Source of the DNA: Gymnogyps californianus
Lineage: Eukaryota; Chordata; Aves; Accipitriformes; Cathartidae
Direction: 5' to 3'
NCBI RefSeq assembly: GCF_018139145.2
Contig: NC_059473.1
Span: 65,764,707-65,828,706, forward strand
Length of the DNA: 64,000 nt
Shown here: piece after piece, positions 10,281 to 24,516 of the stretch
Layout of the letters: the number at the start of each line of letters is the position of its first letter
Position numbering within the stretch: position 1 is the stretch's first letter
Notes under the pieces: model-generated
Seen by the model: only the letters and a program-made list of their open reading frames with translations
What the model was told of the DNA's origin: nothing
The model's database searches: none
Made by a program: the position numbers and the translations under genes

Positions 10281-13200
10281 TCCTAGTTCTGATACGGAAG
10301 TGCAGTAGTAAGAGGCATGATGCAAGACATTGCTGCTTTAGTTTTCACAAACTGAAATACTGATAGTACCTATATCTTTTCAAGCATATAGAAAAATTGA
10401 ACTTTTCTAACCCTAGAGAAGTACGAAGTGTGTATCACAGCTGTGGAAAACAGGGCGAAAATACTGTTGATAGGCTGGAAGAAATGGTGAAGTGATACCT
10501 CTTTAACAATAGATGTTCACATCTGACCAGAGTAATGGGTCTTTCCTTTTGTAAAGCTGATCAAAACAAGAGATTGTTATTAGTTATCCAGTAACCTTAT
10601 GAAGCTGGTGGTATTTCTTACCAGCATCTGACTATACAGAGGGCATGCACGGTGGCCCTATTGTTTGGATTTGGGCTAAAACGTGGGAAAGCAGCATGTA
10701 GAAACAAAGTTTAGCATTCTGTACTGTGATAGTTTCATCTTTGTTATCATATAATCTTCATCTAGTTTATGAGCATTTTTAACCTATGAGAAAAAGGGTT
10801 TGGTAGTAGCGAACTTTCTTCCTTAAAGGAACCCCAGCTACTGTTATGTTTCCCTAAGTGGCTAGTAAGTTCACATCCACTTGGTGAAGGTACTTTTTTG
10901 AGACTACACGTTGTCTTGTCATTATTCATACTCTGTTTCTTCTCCAGCATGATGCAGAGGTCTCAGTCACGTGCACTGGTCTGAAGCCCACCTGTGGAGG
11001 AGAAGCACAAACATTGAAACTGCCCTTCCCTGAAAAACTATGGCCATTTTTAGTGGGGTTCTCTTGAACTGAAGGAGGGAGAAATGCTAGTTTAAAACTA
11101 GGTACAGTAGTTGTGTATGGTGAGCAGTTGTATGATCATGAACTTACACTGTGTAAGCCTCAAATGTTGAAAAATGTGCATTTGCAGTGACTGCAACTCC
11201 CCTGCCTACACTACCTTTTCAAAAAGTTTTTTGCCAATTTTTCTTCCTTCTTAAAAAAAATAGCTACCCTTTTTTTTCCCCTTTATATTATTTCATAATT
11301 CCTGGGCAAGTAGCATTGATAGAATATTGCAGAAAAGGTAGAAAATGGAGAAGGAGCAAGAAGTGGAGTATAGGACAAAACAGGGAAAGAAGTGTTGTGA
11401 ACCGAGGTGAGGAGAGTAAGTAATATCTGAGAACTCCAGCAAAAATATTTCCTAGCCACAGTGGGAGGTCTCAGAGAGGGCTGAGAGCCTTGCATGTTCG
11501 ATGGAGGTTGCAGGAAAGACATATTTTGACTCCAAAAAGAGATGTTAAATCCTGTAGGTTGAAACAATGCTGAACTGCACATGCTAGCAGACTACCTAAA
11601 TCTCAGGGCAGTGGAAAAGCCAAGAGAAACATCAGGGAGTCTGTACCTTTTAAAGGAAAAGCCTTTACAATTTAATGAAGTACTGGTAGAGATCTGGTAG
11701 AGATAGTATCATTTTCAGTTACATTCTGAAGTCTTTAATCAGGCAAACTCTCCGTGAGAGACAATGCAGCAAGAAATTCAACTCCCATGGACATTTCCAA
11801 GCTGACACTGTGTGTGCTCCATTGCTGTGTATTTCCATACATTTGATTAGGCTGCTCAAGGCAAACATACAATATCTTGAACAAGTTTCTGCTTCCTCCA
11901 TTAGCACTTAATGGGTAAATTAAATTTAGGCTAATAGGAATACAATTAACAACATCTGAGGTACTACTCCAGCTAGGATTTGATTATGACTGATTATGTT
12001 GCACACGTCAAGATCACTGCTAATCTTTGGCATGAGGAACCGATTAAAAGGGATTTTTTTTTTTTTACATAAATTATATTTTTCTCTAAAAAATTCCCAC
12101 AAACAATCTGTTGGCATCACAAAATGTTTTCTAATCATTGTTGGAGGTTGGGCTGAAGCAAACATTTTGAGTGAAAAGATGCCAGAAGTTTTCCCAAGTA
12201 TGATGACATTCAGATAATTATATGCAATTTTCTTTTCCAGTTTGTAAGAAGGATAGGTAATGCCCTGTCAAAACACTTGCCCATATGCTCTTCACACATT
12301 TCTGGAAAGATGATCATACTCACACTTTCTCTCACAGTCCCAAAGATGCTGAATTTATTTCAAAGGCAAAAAAATTAAGAGGAAAATTGGCAACTCCTCT
12401 GCTGCTGCTTGTTTTCCAAGTGGATTGTCATAAGGCAGATCCAGATTTGTTATAAGGCAATCTTGCTTTTCCCTGTCCCTTGGTCACCCTTGGAGCTATC
12501 ATTTTACAGCTCACAGATGGAGCCCGGCCCAGGAGTCAGCGATAGCTTTGCAAGCCACCACGCCACAGACCTCCTGTAGATTTAACACTGGTATTTGGAA
12601 GCTCTCAGCCTTCAGGCATAGGCTTTTGTACTACTTTTGCATAACAGAGAAGAGAGCATCTATGATCTGAACCTCATGGCAAAGAAGGGAATGAATGAGA
12701 ACAGTGACATCGTGTTGTTGCTGTAGGAACACAGAGGTGTCCCGAGGACTCAGACACAGCTCCAGATAGGTCCTATCATGTTTTGGTGGATTCTTGCCAC
12801 TAAAAAGGAATTATTCTGAAGTGAAAAATCTAAGTAAGATTTGTTGGCTTTGCTCCAATCTCTGAGGTCTTTGACCACCTTTGTAGGCTTCCTCCCTTCT
12901 CTTTGTCTAAGCCACCTGCTGTAGTCTGAATAAATTGTTGACAAGTCGGTGTCGCAGACTGGCTTGGGAGACTCCCTGCCACAGTATGTGGCGAGTCCAA
13001 TGCTTCTTTATGGCAAGTGTTTTTTTCACTGAATCAAATGATCATCACTGAGCTACAGGATTCACCTGAATATGAGTATGAACATTGTCATACATATGCA
13101 TGTTCATTTCTAATTTCATTCTTTAGGGACAGCCATTTTACACGTTTCTCCAGCTCCAATATGCTAGAGTTGATTGAACTTCTCTTCTTTGAAAAAAATG

Positions 13201-13684
13201 CCGATTCGATGCTACAGCTCAGTTTTGCACAGTTACCTTTCTTTTGCCAATTTATTCCTGCTATGGAAGAAATAAAGGCTTCGTAAAAGAGTTTCTTTAA
13301 AAAAATTAATTTAATTAAGAAACTAAACAAGTCTTAAAAGTACTCAAATGCTTAAACATGGAGTAATTTTTTCTTTACGAAACATTTGAAATATAGTATT
13401 TGACTTAACATGAACTTCATTTACCCTTTTTATTTGTCAAATGTTTGACATCATTGATATTTTTTCATTTTGGTTTTACTCAAAAAAATATTTTTGTTTA
13501 TATTTAATTCCAAGGGACTGACAAATCAATTATGCATGATGTATTGGAAATAATAAATTAGACAATATGTTTAGTGCCTTCACTGCTAAAATAAACACAG
13601 CTAATTAGATACAGATGATAACAGCAACTCTTCTAAAGCTAAATACTAATCCATCGAAAAGGATGGCTTTGTGATCTCACCACT
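10281..13684. other. Unique non-coding DNA
   Basis: AT-rich sequence with short frames on both strands and a 13-base T run near 12054-12066. No supported gene, RNA or repeat family. Confidence 0.5.
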
Positions 13685-13790
13685 TGGTCAGGGCTTGGGA
13701 AATCTGAATTTGGTTCCCAGTTTTGCTAGGCACATCATCTCATATAAGTTATTTCATCCCACTTAAGCTCATCACCCCAGCACAAATAAA
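13685..13790 (+). repeat. MIR-like ancient SINE relic (plus orientation)
   Basis: The order of blocks matches the MIR/CORE-SINE body: an aaatctgaatttggttcccag block (core 'ggttctattcccagctctgc'), then ataagttatttcatcccactt ('caagtcattta.cctc'), then a degraded 'ctcagtttcc' region. Divergence is high and there is no clear tRNA-like head or tail. Confidence 0.4.
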
Positions 13791-16191
13791 CACCTCCAAA
13801 GCTGAGTCATCTTTCTTGTGCCAGATGCCTGTCTAGGATAAGACCCCAGGGGGTGGCTATTTCTCTGTACTGACTACAAAACTGCTGAGATGAATCCCTT
13901 TTTCTGGCTCAGGCAAGTCCTTTACACTTGAGAGAAGGGAGTCTTTAGACAAAGATCTATTTTTCTTCATCACCTTCCCAAGTTGACTAAGGTAGTCTGC
14001 TCCCTGTCCGAAACTATACCAGAGTCTGCAAAGGGCAATGGCTTGGGTTAGTGCCACAGAGTATCAGTGTCAATATGATGGAATGGCCTAGTCATCTAAA
14101 GAATGAAGATACAAGTCTCTCAAAAAATTTGTATAGTGAAGATAGAAAACACCGTTCTTAATATGTTTCTTGCTGTTCCCCCTTCTATGCCCAAAATAAT
14201 GTGGCTGCTGTGGCCAGAACCATGCCTGCCTAGACTGTAGGGCTCAACTTTCTTGTCCATTTTATTCAGATGCCTTGGTTAAATCCTTGTATGGCCCAGG
14301 CAGTTAGCACAAACAATTATAATTGATAGGAAGATCTGCACTTAAGGTATGAAAGAAGACATGGGTCTTGGGGAGCTATACACACCGTGACAATGAAATT
14401 GCACAAAAAAAATTCATATGCAGTTAACTACAGTGCCAAAGATGGACCTTCCAGCACTGATAAGCACTGATACCTTTGGGGGTTCATCCCATGGGAATAT
14501 TATGCAGGTGACTAAAGACCTGTGGTCTCTCATGAGAAGGAGGCAGGCAACATCTCATGGGACTGGAAGAGATCACAGCCTCATCTTACTAGATACAGCC
14601 TGCCTGTTTACCATCTCACCTCCTCAGCCCATCCCAGGGGCAAGGGCCAAATATCAGCAAGAAGCAAGTCTGTACTTCTGGATTATAACCTTCAGGGCCA
14701 CAGCATGTAAGAGCAATTATTCTTCCATCAACCAAAGCCAAAGGATTTAACACAAACAGAAATAAAACTGCAGTCTACGCACAGGTTCTGGAGTGAATGC
14801 TCAGTATCTTCTCCCAGGAGATGGAGAAGGAGAATTTGTCTCCCCTAACTTTAGTCAGGATACTTAAAAGATAAGTATCCTGTCTAATCTAGTTGTCTAA
14901 TCTAGGTGCTATTGAATGGAGAATGATTGACACGTACAAGGATAATGCATCATATCCTAAAATAGGTGTCACCAAGAAGTCTTTCATACAGGCTAAATAT
15001 AGACTTGTCTCTCTCCATTGAGGAAACATAAATGACCAGTTTAGACTAAGTATGTTCCTTGAAGACAGCTAGGTGAGATGCATCCTACTTCCAACAGTCT
15101 CAACCCACACACAAAGTCTCCACTTTATTCTCCACAGTTACAAAATGCAGTTTCAAGACATTTTTCTAAAATGTCCTCCCTCAAAAATGCTCTTGGTTTC
15201 AACATTTCAAGCTGTTGCTGCCCAGGGCTCATTAGTCTGGGAAAAGCAATCCTAGCAGTTCTCCTAGATCTGGGCAGAATTCCCACAGATCGTTGTTCTT
15301 TCCAGTCATTATTTCATGAGCTGCTCTTGAATCAGTCTGCCTTCATATATCACACATTAGCTTATTCAGAGTCTCATGCCTGCATTACAGGGCAGAAGAG
15401 TTACCACGAAAGTAGTAAAAGCCATATGCGACATACATAAGTACTAAACAGATTTCTGATTTGTGGCATCATTACTGATTAAGAGAAATTTTGGATTTGG
15501 GGAGAGGTTTGTAATTTGACATTTCCCTACTTAAGTCCTAAAATCCTAGCTAACCCATGGCGGTTATATGGTACCCTTGCTACTCAAGCAATTGGAACTT
15601 CACTCTATTCAAAACGGTAGCTGTCTGAAGATGGTCTGCATAAATTGGCACAATGTCGAATTAGTACACTGAATGTAGGTGCAATTGAAGGAAGAGGCAT
15701 TGTGAGATTCCCAGTACCCAGACTGCTCAAAACTAACTGCTACCATTGTTACCAGTTTTGCTGTTATCATTGTTCACATCCAAAACCACATCAGTCATCT
15801 CTTCCTCTACACCAACTTTCTTGGCAGCTTCAGCAAAGGAGCTGAGAGTTGAATTGCCACAGAAACTGGACTGTCTTCTCATAGCTAAGAATGTTTCCAC
15901 AGGAACAGACTGGAGGTATGTTGGTAGTATGAGAAAGCATTGCCACTGCAAGTGCTTTTACTATTCTGGGAATTTATAAAGGACTTAATGTCTACCACTT
16001 CAGTCCTATTCCTGAGTACAACTTTCACTTTAAATTATGCGTATACCCACAAGTATGTATTTGCCTGCTCAACAGAACTATTGTTGTTGCTTAGAACAGG
16101 GTAATGTAATTCAGCAAAACCAAGAATTGCTCCAGAGCTCAGACATTTTGAAGTTTGGAAGATGTATATAAACACACAACTAATACCAGTT
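13791..16191. other. Unique non-coding DNA
   Basis: Frames of up to 120 codons occur (for example 15078-15440), but they overlap other open frames and show no protein family, splice pairing or codon bias. Nothing else can be supported. Confidence 0.5.
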
Positions 16192-16260
16192 GTAGTAGTA
16201 GTAATGATGATGATGATAATAATAATAATAATAATGATGATGATGATGATAATAATAAAA
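16192..16260 (+). repeat. Compound trinucleotide microsatellite (GTA)n(ATG)n(ATA)n(ATG)n(ATA)n
   Basis: The array moves through GTA, ATG, ATA, ATG and ATA blocks over about 69 bp, with interruptions only at block boundaries. The alternating ATG and ATA blocks suggest a single array in which point changes spread by slippage. On the minus strand it reads as a run of isoleucines, which is an artefact. Confidence 0.95.
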
Positions 16261-18519
16261 TACATCATATGTTGCATCCATCTGTCTGTTGTCAACTAGT
16301 AACATGAATATTGAAACACTCCAGCGACACTTTTTGTACCATTTCTGAGCTGGCTGAGACAGAAGATCCCTGGAATATGTTCAGGAAATCCAGATCTGAT
16401 GAAAATGTCTGCCTATTTCCAAACCACGGAGCCTTGTAAATGCATCCAAGCTTTCGGATGCTTAACCAAAACTGAACTTCTTTTGCAGTATGCCCATTAA
16501 TGATTGGTACCATGTGAAACTGTCATTGTGAAATTCAGAAGTATGAAAAACTCATCTGGTTTTACTATAAAATTTAAACTCAACCCTTGTACATTGAAAA
16601 ACTTATGTTCACATTCTTGTTTACCCCTAACACCCAGGGGAAATTATACCTCCTGACATATGTAATGCCAACGAGGAGAGTTCCTCATCAAGGTGAAAGT
16701 GTTCCATCAAAGTCTGCTTCAAAATCTAAACATAAAGTCCATTTTTTTCAGAGGAATGGCAAGGTAGGCAGATGGGAGTAATGGAATACGAAAATAAGAT
16801 TTACATGAAATGCTGAATGCTGAATATTGCTATCCCAGTGCCTCTCTTCCTTCTACAGAAAGCTTCAACCCCTTTTCACTTACTGACATTTTCAACATCA
16901 GCAGCAGTTGCAGTATTTGCATGAGTCAGATCACGGGTGGTCTTTTTCTTGTTCTCATTAGCTGAAGGTCAGCAAGAACTCAGTAGTGGAGATTATAATT
17001 GAGATGAGTCCTCAGTATAAGGGAAAGCTGTCAAGCATTAGAGAAAAGAGTATGAACAAAAGAGAACAAGTTCTCAAATAAAACAAGGAATGTGAAATAG
17101 TGTTGTTTCCTGGAGTCTCACATTGGTGCTGCTTCTAAGCTGGAGTTGGAGTTCCTTGCACTCCCACACCTCTTCCAGGAGGATCCTATGCACCACTTCC
17201 CCATACCCCAGCACTTCAGGAACTCCCTGAAGGTCTGATAGCTTCCCACAGGTCAGACAATCTGTTGGTCTTAAATTCCTTCTTCCTGCTGAGGTCCTCT
17301 CTGCTTCCTTCTTCTCTGGTCCCCACCATGAGAGGCAGCCTGGGTCCCTCACACTTTTACACCCCTCAGCATCCTCTGTGTGTCAATGGGCTAACACGTT
17401 TTGGGAAGACAGTCAGATGTGAGATGGGAGAACTGAAATGTGTGGACATGTTAACAGCTACTGTAAATCTGTTTTGCCTAGAGACAATACTAAGCCATTG
17501 GAAGCTGGTACCAGTACTAACTGCATGCTGGAGCTCCATGACTTCCTTGCTTGCCACTCTTAGCTTTCGCCAAAATCATTTGCGTTCATCCCACTGACAT
17601 TCAGATTATTCTCTGAGATTTTGGAATTTGCTCCACTTACTGAAATATAGAATTGTTAAGAAATGGGGGTTAGGACTTAATTGCCTTCCACCAGTGATTA
17701 TTCCAGCATTTGTAGGACTAACAGAGACCTCATGAAGACTGAGTAAGACCATGGCTCCCACAAAGGCTTTTAATATATTCTGCTATATATCGAGCTTGCA
17801 GGATCTTTCTTCTATCTATTTTAAAACTAAGAATTTATATTTATATCCATTCTGGGTTTCTGAGGACATTGCCTCTGTGGCTAACAGCTCAGCTTAGCCT
17901 CAGTGGTACCTCTTCAGTAGTGGCTCCAGGCTGGGTCCTGTTCCAGCTGGGCAGCCTGAAGGTCCCTCTAGGGCCCTAAAAATATTTTGAAGGGATTCAT
18001 TCTCTTCCCAAAAGTGCCTGTGTGGCCTACCACCCCCTCAAGTTTTGCTTCTACCAGTGCAAAATGGTTATCCTGCATTTTGTACACAGGCTTCTCTTCT
18101 TATAAATGATCAGGGAAGATGCGCAGCGAAAGCTGGGCCTCTGGAGTGGAGGGTTACCTTGGTGGTAGTCTGTCCCTGGTTTCACTTCAAATGCCCTCAA
18201 ATGGCCCAGAAGGTTTTGGGGGAAAATTATCTTGGTTTCACAACCAACAGAGGGTGTGACATTTCTCTTCTTCACAGTCACGTTGTGAAGCGAGTTGAGT
18301 AACTCTTATCCAGTACTTTGGGAGTTACAGTGGAAAGTATTCCTATGAATGTTTCCACGATATTTTTCCCTAATTAAACATTTCACTTCTCGGCATTAAA
18401 CAATAGAAAGAGTCTGAATGTAACTTTGAGCATGGGCAGAAGAATACTGCAGAAAAGACAAGATCTTCTAACCTTTTTTTGTCACTTCCCACTCTTGTAG
18501 CACAAGACGAAGGTGAGAG
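16261..18519. other. Unique non-coding DNA
   Basis: No recognisable gene, repeat family or RNA. The open frames at 17074-17597 lie on opposite strands over the same bases and have no supported coding signal. Confidence 0.5.
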
Positions 18520-18770
18520 TGCTGAATGCCCCGGCAGCTCACCAGCAGGTTTATATGTCAGCTGCTACCTCCGACTGCGGCAAACGCGTAATTCTGACAT
18601 CTTGTGGGTGAGAAAGATGACGTTTTAGTGGGCAAGTGTTTCCCTTGCTTCCCCTTCTCGGTTTGTGATTTCCTTGGCAGGGCAGCCGAGTACAAATGCA
18701 GACGGATGAACACTAGATGGAGACAGATGCTCCTGCCATTGGGTGTAGAAGATTTCCTGTGGCGAGCTGA
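18520..18770. promoter_or_regulatory. CpG-retaining patch, possible regulatory or conserved element
   Basis: Several CpG dinucleotides cluster here (CCCCGGC, CTCCGACTGCGGCAAACGCG, GATGACGTTT, TCTCGG, GCCGAG, GACGG, GGCGAG) in an otherwise CpG-poor region. Frames are open on both strands. TGACG near 18618 is a CRE/AP-1-type half-site. CpG retention suggests hypomethylation or constraint, but no promoter elements or gene start are evident. Confidence 0.3.
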
Positions 18771-21700
18771 CATTTCCTATCAAACAAAGAGCTAAGGCTA
18801 ATGAGGTGCTGACTGTTCTGAAGCAGCAGGAGGATTTAAGCATTAGAGAGGTTTTACTCCCCCCACGTCATCTCAGACCTCACCAAGCAGCTTTTTAAGG
18901 GCTAAATTTGAGCTTTGCTGTCATGTGAATGTCATATTAGTTCATAGCAGAGATGCAGCGTACATGGGACCATTGCATGCAGTTTCAAAGGGGTGAATCC
19001 AAGGAAAGGGTAACTTTCATTAATCTTTTTCTACTTTGTCTATGCCTGTGATCAGAGGTCTTTGCTAAAACCAGAATTGTATTTGTCTTTTGTGACCTAC
19101 CTTCACTTTTTCATAATGCATCCTGAAGATACATACTCACTGCAGCACTGGAAACAAACCATATAAAAGAAGAGGTGGGTGAAAGGTTTGGAGTTAGGAT
19201 GAGATAAACATCTGGAAGTTTAGAGCTTTTTCAGAATGTATCAAACTATCCACCTACCTGAAGCTTTCATCAGTCTTGTGGTAAAAACCCCATGTATAAG
19301 CAAGGCATGATAGATGGAGGTATGTTAATAATTCTGGGTTAGAGATGTCCTTGTCCTCCAGATGAGCATCCATGAACTTTTTGTTTTGAAATTCAGACTG
19401 GTTTTGAATACAATAGTTAGTACTTGATTAAAACAAAATAAATCAGAAACTAGTTACTACTAGAAACTAACAACCAAGCACTTCTAATCTCAAGGGGACG
19501 TCCAGTTTCCAGAAAAGTCCCAAAGGTTATGCTTGCTTTTTTTCTTTTAAACTCATCTCTGATTTTGATCATAGACAAAAAACCTGTGAAAGAGAAAATG
19601 GTCTCGTCTGGAATTGCACAAGAGCTGGCCTGTGGGAGGCAGCAGAGCCTGGTATGGGAAAACAGGGATGCTGCAGGACGCGAGCCCCCATCTGAGCGAG
19701 TGTGAGTGACTCACCACCACATCGGCACCCCCGGCTGCAGCCTTTCACCCTGAGGTCACTGGGAAGTAGCTGACACCTAAATGAAAAAAAAAGGGAGATA
19801 TATCGCCCGGCAAAGATGTAAAGTGAATAGGTGTCCTCTACCAGCTGCTCTCACCCAACAAGGTCTGTGTGCCCATATCTGAGGCTCAGCTCTGAGCTCT
19901 TCCCTGGCCCTGACAAACAATATGACTTTGAGGAAATCTTTTCATTAAGGTGGGCTAGATGAAAGTTGCCCAGAACAAGAAAAAAATAGTAAAAAAAAAG
20001 TAATTTCTGCCTGAATCAAAGTGAAATAAAAACAGTATGGGTATTTCTCCTGAGGTAAATGAAATTTCATGAAATGTGGTAGACAATGATGTACCTCACG
20101 ATGACAGATAAGAAAAGGGCATACAATAGAGCGGAAGAATTCACGAAGTTAAATCTTTCTTTTGTAAATTATTTGTTTTTCCAGACACATGTTATTTGAT
20201 TTTTTTTTTTTATTTTTTTCAGATGGAAGGTAATGGCATGGGTATGCATTTATGTAAGCATACCTGAGCCACAAGATTTTGGAAGTCTGTCCTTACATCA
20301 CAAACAAGTGTAGATACAATAATCACGAGCTAAGAAGAAAATGATGCAATGGGGAACAGCTGGTGTTAGAACTGGTCACATCATTGAAACCAGTACGTTT
20401 CATGGAAACAAGACCAATGAAGAAAAACATAGCCTGGTGGTAAATACATTAGCCAGATATGTCGGGGTTAAAGTCCATTCTTCACCTGACTTGAAAGCAT
20501 TTGGGATGAAAAACTAAACTGAGGTCCGATTCAAACAAAATCAAAGACTGGAACAACTCAGTTTTGTCAGAAATATGGGGAGGATTTTGCTGTCTTTCTA
20601 CTGCAGAATGAAAACCAGTTTCTGCTATATAATTACACATGATAACTTCTGAACAGCTCTGCATGTTTCTGACTCACTTAGCCCTTACCTCCCCCGTTCC
20701 CTGACTTTACAAACAAAGAAAACATGAGGAACCTGTCAAGAAAACACATTTATTCTTTGGAAGGAGCACTCCAGTCCACACAAACACCTGCAGCTCAGCT
20801 CTGAATTTCATTCATGCACTCAGTAAATGACTTCTCTAGCACTTGTGTAGTGAGGTAGGTTGCTCTGACAAAGCAGCAAAATAAGGGAACTGCACTGAGC
20901 ATAGAAGTAAATGTAGAATCAGAGGCTCTGAGGTAAAATCCTTCACCGTTGATTAGTTCCAGCAGAAGAAAAGTAAATGGAACACTGGTATTCTCAAAAA
21001 GCTGTTATGTTTGCTTCCCTTTGTCTTTTTAGGCACTGAGAAAGATGTGATTTCTCCTGAGAGAAGGCTCCAAGAGAAAGTAGAAAGAAACCATTATTTT
21101 TGCTTATGTTATGTAGTTTTAGATAAGGTGCTGTGAGAGTTGGGGCCTGCACTTCTGATTTCAGAAAGGACAGGTTCATGTATGGGCAGTCATCTGCTAG
21201 TCTAATACTTAACCCCATACAATATAATGTTTGTTATGACCATAGCTTCAAAAGCAGGGACTTATTCTATTAAATAAGGCATCCTTTCTTTTTTTCTTAA
21301 AAATGTATTGATAAACCTTTTTTTTTTTTTAATGTAATAATTCTCCTCCTTGGAAAATTGCATAAACCCAGCTGCACTGGCTTTAGCTCAAGGGATTAAT
21401 TAGTTCCAATAGAGGCAGTTGAAAGTTTTCTGAAGTTTGTCTTAGATAAGTATTCAAAAGACTGATGCTTATTCAAAAGTTGTCCAAACCATGTGAACCT
21501 GTTTGGCACAGAAACACTGAAAGATTAAACCTGAGAACCTTTCACTACATCCTGGAATGACTGCCCTTCTTGTAGTCAGAGATGCCTGATTGCTGCAAAC
21601 ACAGACTTGGAGAATATTTGTTCACATTCCAGCATTCAGTTTGTCTGTAATTCTCTCCCTTGACCATATTCACACAGAGAAATTTTTTTTTTCATGTCAC

Positions 21701-24516
21701 TGTTTGAGAAATGTCAGTTCTCTGCTTGTACCTATAACTGAAAAAGGGTGCTTAAGCACAAATAATTAATTTGCTTAGAAACTTTCAGCAGTCTGGTCAG
21801 AGACCAGAATGTAGAGAACAGATCACACCCCCTGAACAATGAATGCTGAACAGGCAAAACCAGTATTCATGAAAATCCAAATAACATAAACAAGACTACC
21901 ACCATTTGGATTACTATTGCTAAATACATACGCAGAAACTGAGCTTGCTGCAACAGATTTTTGGCCAAAAAGTTTTAAGTATGCCAGATAATTTTTCTTA
22001 TGTTTTTGCCATCTTCGGTAATTCAGACCTACTTTAGCTCTTCTCTGAACCTGAGAGTGTGAAGGGTTACTGACAATGGAGGTCTAAAGGGTGATTGTCA
22101 CTAAACTAAAGTACAGTTTCCCTAGCTTTTAGGTCATGTTGTAGAACCCCATTCTTTGCTCTTATGCTATATTTGGGGTTTTCAAAGTAAATTCATATTT
22201 TGAAAACTGATTATCTCTGCCAGTTTTACTGTGTCAGGAAGGACCTCCTCTGATGTTACCATACCAAATCCTTAGAGAAACACCAGGGAAAAGTGTTGAG
22301 CCACAGCTCATCAGCTTTAATTGCACCAGCACAGACAGACAGGGACCAGATATAAAGTTTCTTTACAGTGCCTCAAAAGCAAAATAAGCCAGTGACTGTG
22401 GTGAAAATACTCAAATTTCCACAAATTCAACTTATATCAGAAATTTGGACCACTTAATGGGCCAGTTGTTGGAGTTTCGAGGAAACCTTGTATGATGTTG
22501 CTGCTGTTTAGGAAAGAAGGTAGTGTTAGGGAAATACCATCTCTCAAAAGACCAGTCCCTCCACGGGCCAGGTGTACTCTGTTGTCATGGAGGATACAGT
22601 GCTACCTGCTTAAGGATGGTGCTAGCACGACACACTGCTTGTTCGTGGAAGGACTAAGGAAACCACTGTCTCCCAGAATCCCAGTACTTTTCAGACCAGT
22701 CCTGGGGTGATACACACAGTCCCCTGCCCAGGACAGTGGCTAAACACATGAAGTGCAAGTAGGACAGACAAAAGACAGATACACGGGCTGTTTAAGCTAC
22801 AATCAGCACTTATTCATAAGTAAGGTTTTTTTTCTTTCAGATCACCCCCTTTTTAAGGTGCAATTAGACACTCAAGTTATTTGGCAGAGAAGAGGGGGAG
22901 CATGGTTTGTAAATCAGAGAACCTGCTTCCCTCACAAGCTGTGCGTCATTGCCTTGGGGGACTGTTACCGTAACCAAGCTCCGAGCGAGTCAGTCCTGCT
23001 GTCTAGCCACAAAAGCTTTTTAATACAAACACTGCTGAACGCTGCTCCTGAGCACAGCAGATGTCTGCAATCAGCTATTGACTGACTACTGTGTTTGTCT
23101 CATGGGCTGGCCAGTACTTTTGGTTAACAGTAGATATCTAGGCTATGAAGTAATGCTGCTGAGAAGAAGCACATAGACATGGAGATTGGTACTGTCTCAC
23201 AGGAGTTTACTAATCCTTTTGCAGCACAGTCAGAGACAGCAGACATGAAATCAGCAGTAGGAGCAAGCTCTGGAAGATTTGGTTATGATTAATCTTTCAT
23301 GGGGGATGAGTATCTTCCTGCAGCTCCTTTGCTTCTGTGTAGTTTTGATAAAACCTTCATAGACATGTTATAGTGTTCCCCAACAACCTGATAGACTATT
23401 TCCAGCTCTAATAGCTTTAAGCAAAATACCAGTCTCCTTATCCAGTTTCCACTCAAACTTCCTTTGGAGCCAAGAGGAGTTTGTCTGAACGAGAACAAAG
23501 AATCTGAGTATCTTGCTCTACTTATCCGGGGGCTGTCACCACTGGCACCTGTGAGTGACCGTAATGTCACTGATGGCAGACAACTTAAGTTCAAAACCCC
23601 TCTCCCCTTCCAACTCAACTGCTTTTCCCATTAGCCCCTGCTCTCATTAACATACTGAGCTTTGTATTGCAAGAATGTTGTGCAAACAGTGGCAGAGCAA
23701 ACACAGGTTGTGATGGTGGCAGGTGCGGGGATTTTTGCAGCACCCAACTTACATCAGCTGCCCTCAGGCAGATGTCACTTGGTGCTTGTTCAGCATCGCT
23801 CATTAGTACCAAGCCAGATTTCTCTGTGTTCTCTGTGTCTTACACGTATTTTGGTAGCTCCTGAAGGTCCCAGCTGGGGTTCAGGCCCTGCTGTGTTGCA
23901 GCGAGGCACACGGCCCCAGTCTTTATACTGCAGAGATTACTCTAATTTGTGGTTACTATCCATGTTTCCACTCCCTGTATTTTTCTCAGTGACTGACTGA
24001 GTAGCTTAGTGCCTTTGCTTTGTATTGGAGTAGTTCAAGTGATATAAACCTTTGCCTGATGGAATCTATCACCACTCCACAAAAGCTATACTCTGTAACT
24101 TTTTATAGGGAATGAAAGCCTTGTAACTAAGGTACAGCTATATTTCCATGCAAAGGCTTGTGTTCCATCTTATGAAGAAATTAAAGCTGTTTGACTTACT
24201 CCAGTTTCATCTTGTTTCTAAAAGTAAATTACTCACTGCAGCAATTGAAGTAATCTCACAGGATTTAGCTAACCAAGAGGAGATTTATGAATAGCAAATG
24301 CTGAAAGCAATGTATTTCCAGGGAATATATTGCGTAACCTATGAATGCATCTTGTAGTTTAAATAACGGGCTTTTTGATGAAATGGAAGCCTGCCTTAGG
24401 CAACTTGTGAGCAGACAATAGCATTACATCAAATAGATCAATAATTTGCCCAGCCACTGCAGAAAATTATTAGAGACACAGGAAAGGGCCAATATTATGT
24501 TTTCAGCTGGTTATAT
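18771..24516. other. Unique non-coding DNA
   Basis: Contains a small GC-raised island (about 19610-19760), T runs near 20209-20226 and 21320-21331, and a perfect 12-bp palindrome GTGCTTAAGCAC at 21748-21759. A weak MIR-like block at about 19890-19945 is too diverged to call. No supported genes. Confidence 0.5.
21748..21759. repeat. 12-bp perfect palindrome GTGCTTAAGCAC
   Basis: A perfect palindrome identical in type to the AAGCACGTGCTTAA-like core of the old dispersed repeat at 53690-53805. It may be a remnant of the same family or coincidence. Confidence 0.4.

Noticed and set aside
16035..16295. Minus-strand frame with a long isoleucine run
   Set aside because: It is the translation of the ATA/ATG microsatellite.
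19890..19975. MIR/CR1-like blocks (ctgagctcttccctgg..., gggctagatgaaag)
   Set aside because: Short and out of context; not collinear enough to call.
20209..20230. T-rich tract ending in TTTCAG as a splice acceptor
   Set aside because: The following sequence has no open frame of useful length or donor; AT-rich DNA produces such tracts often.
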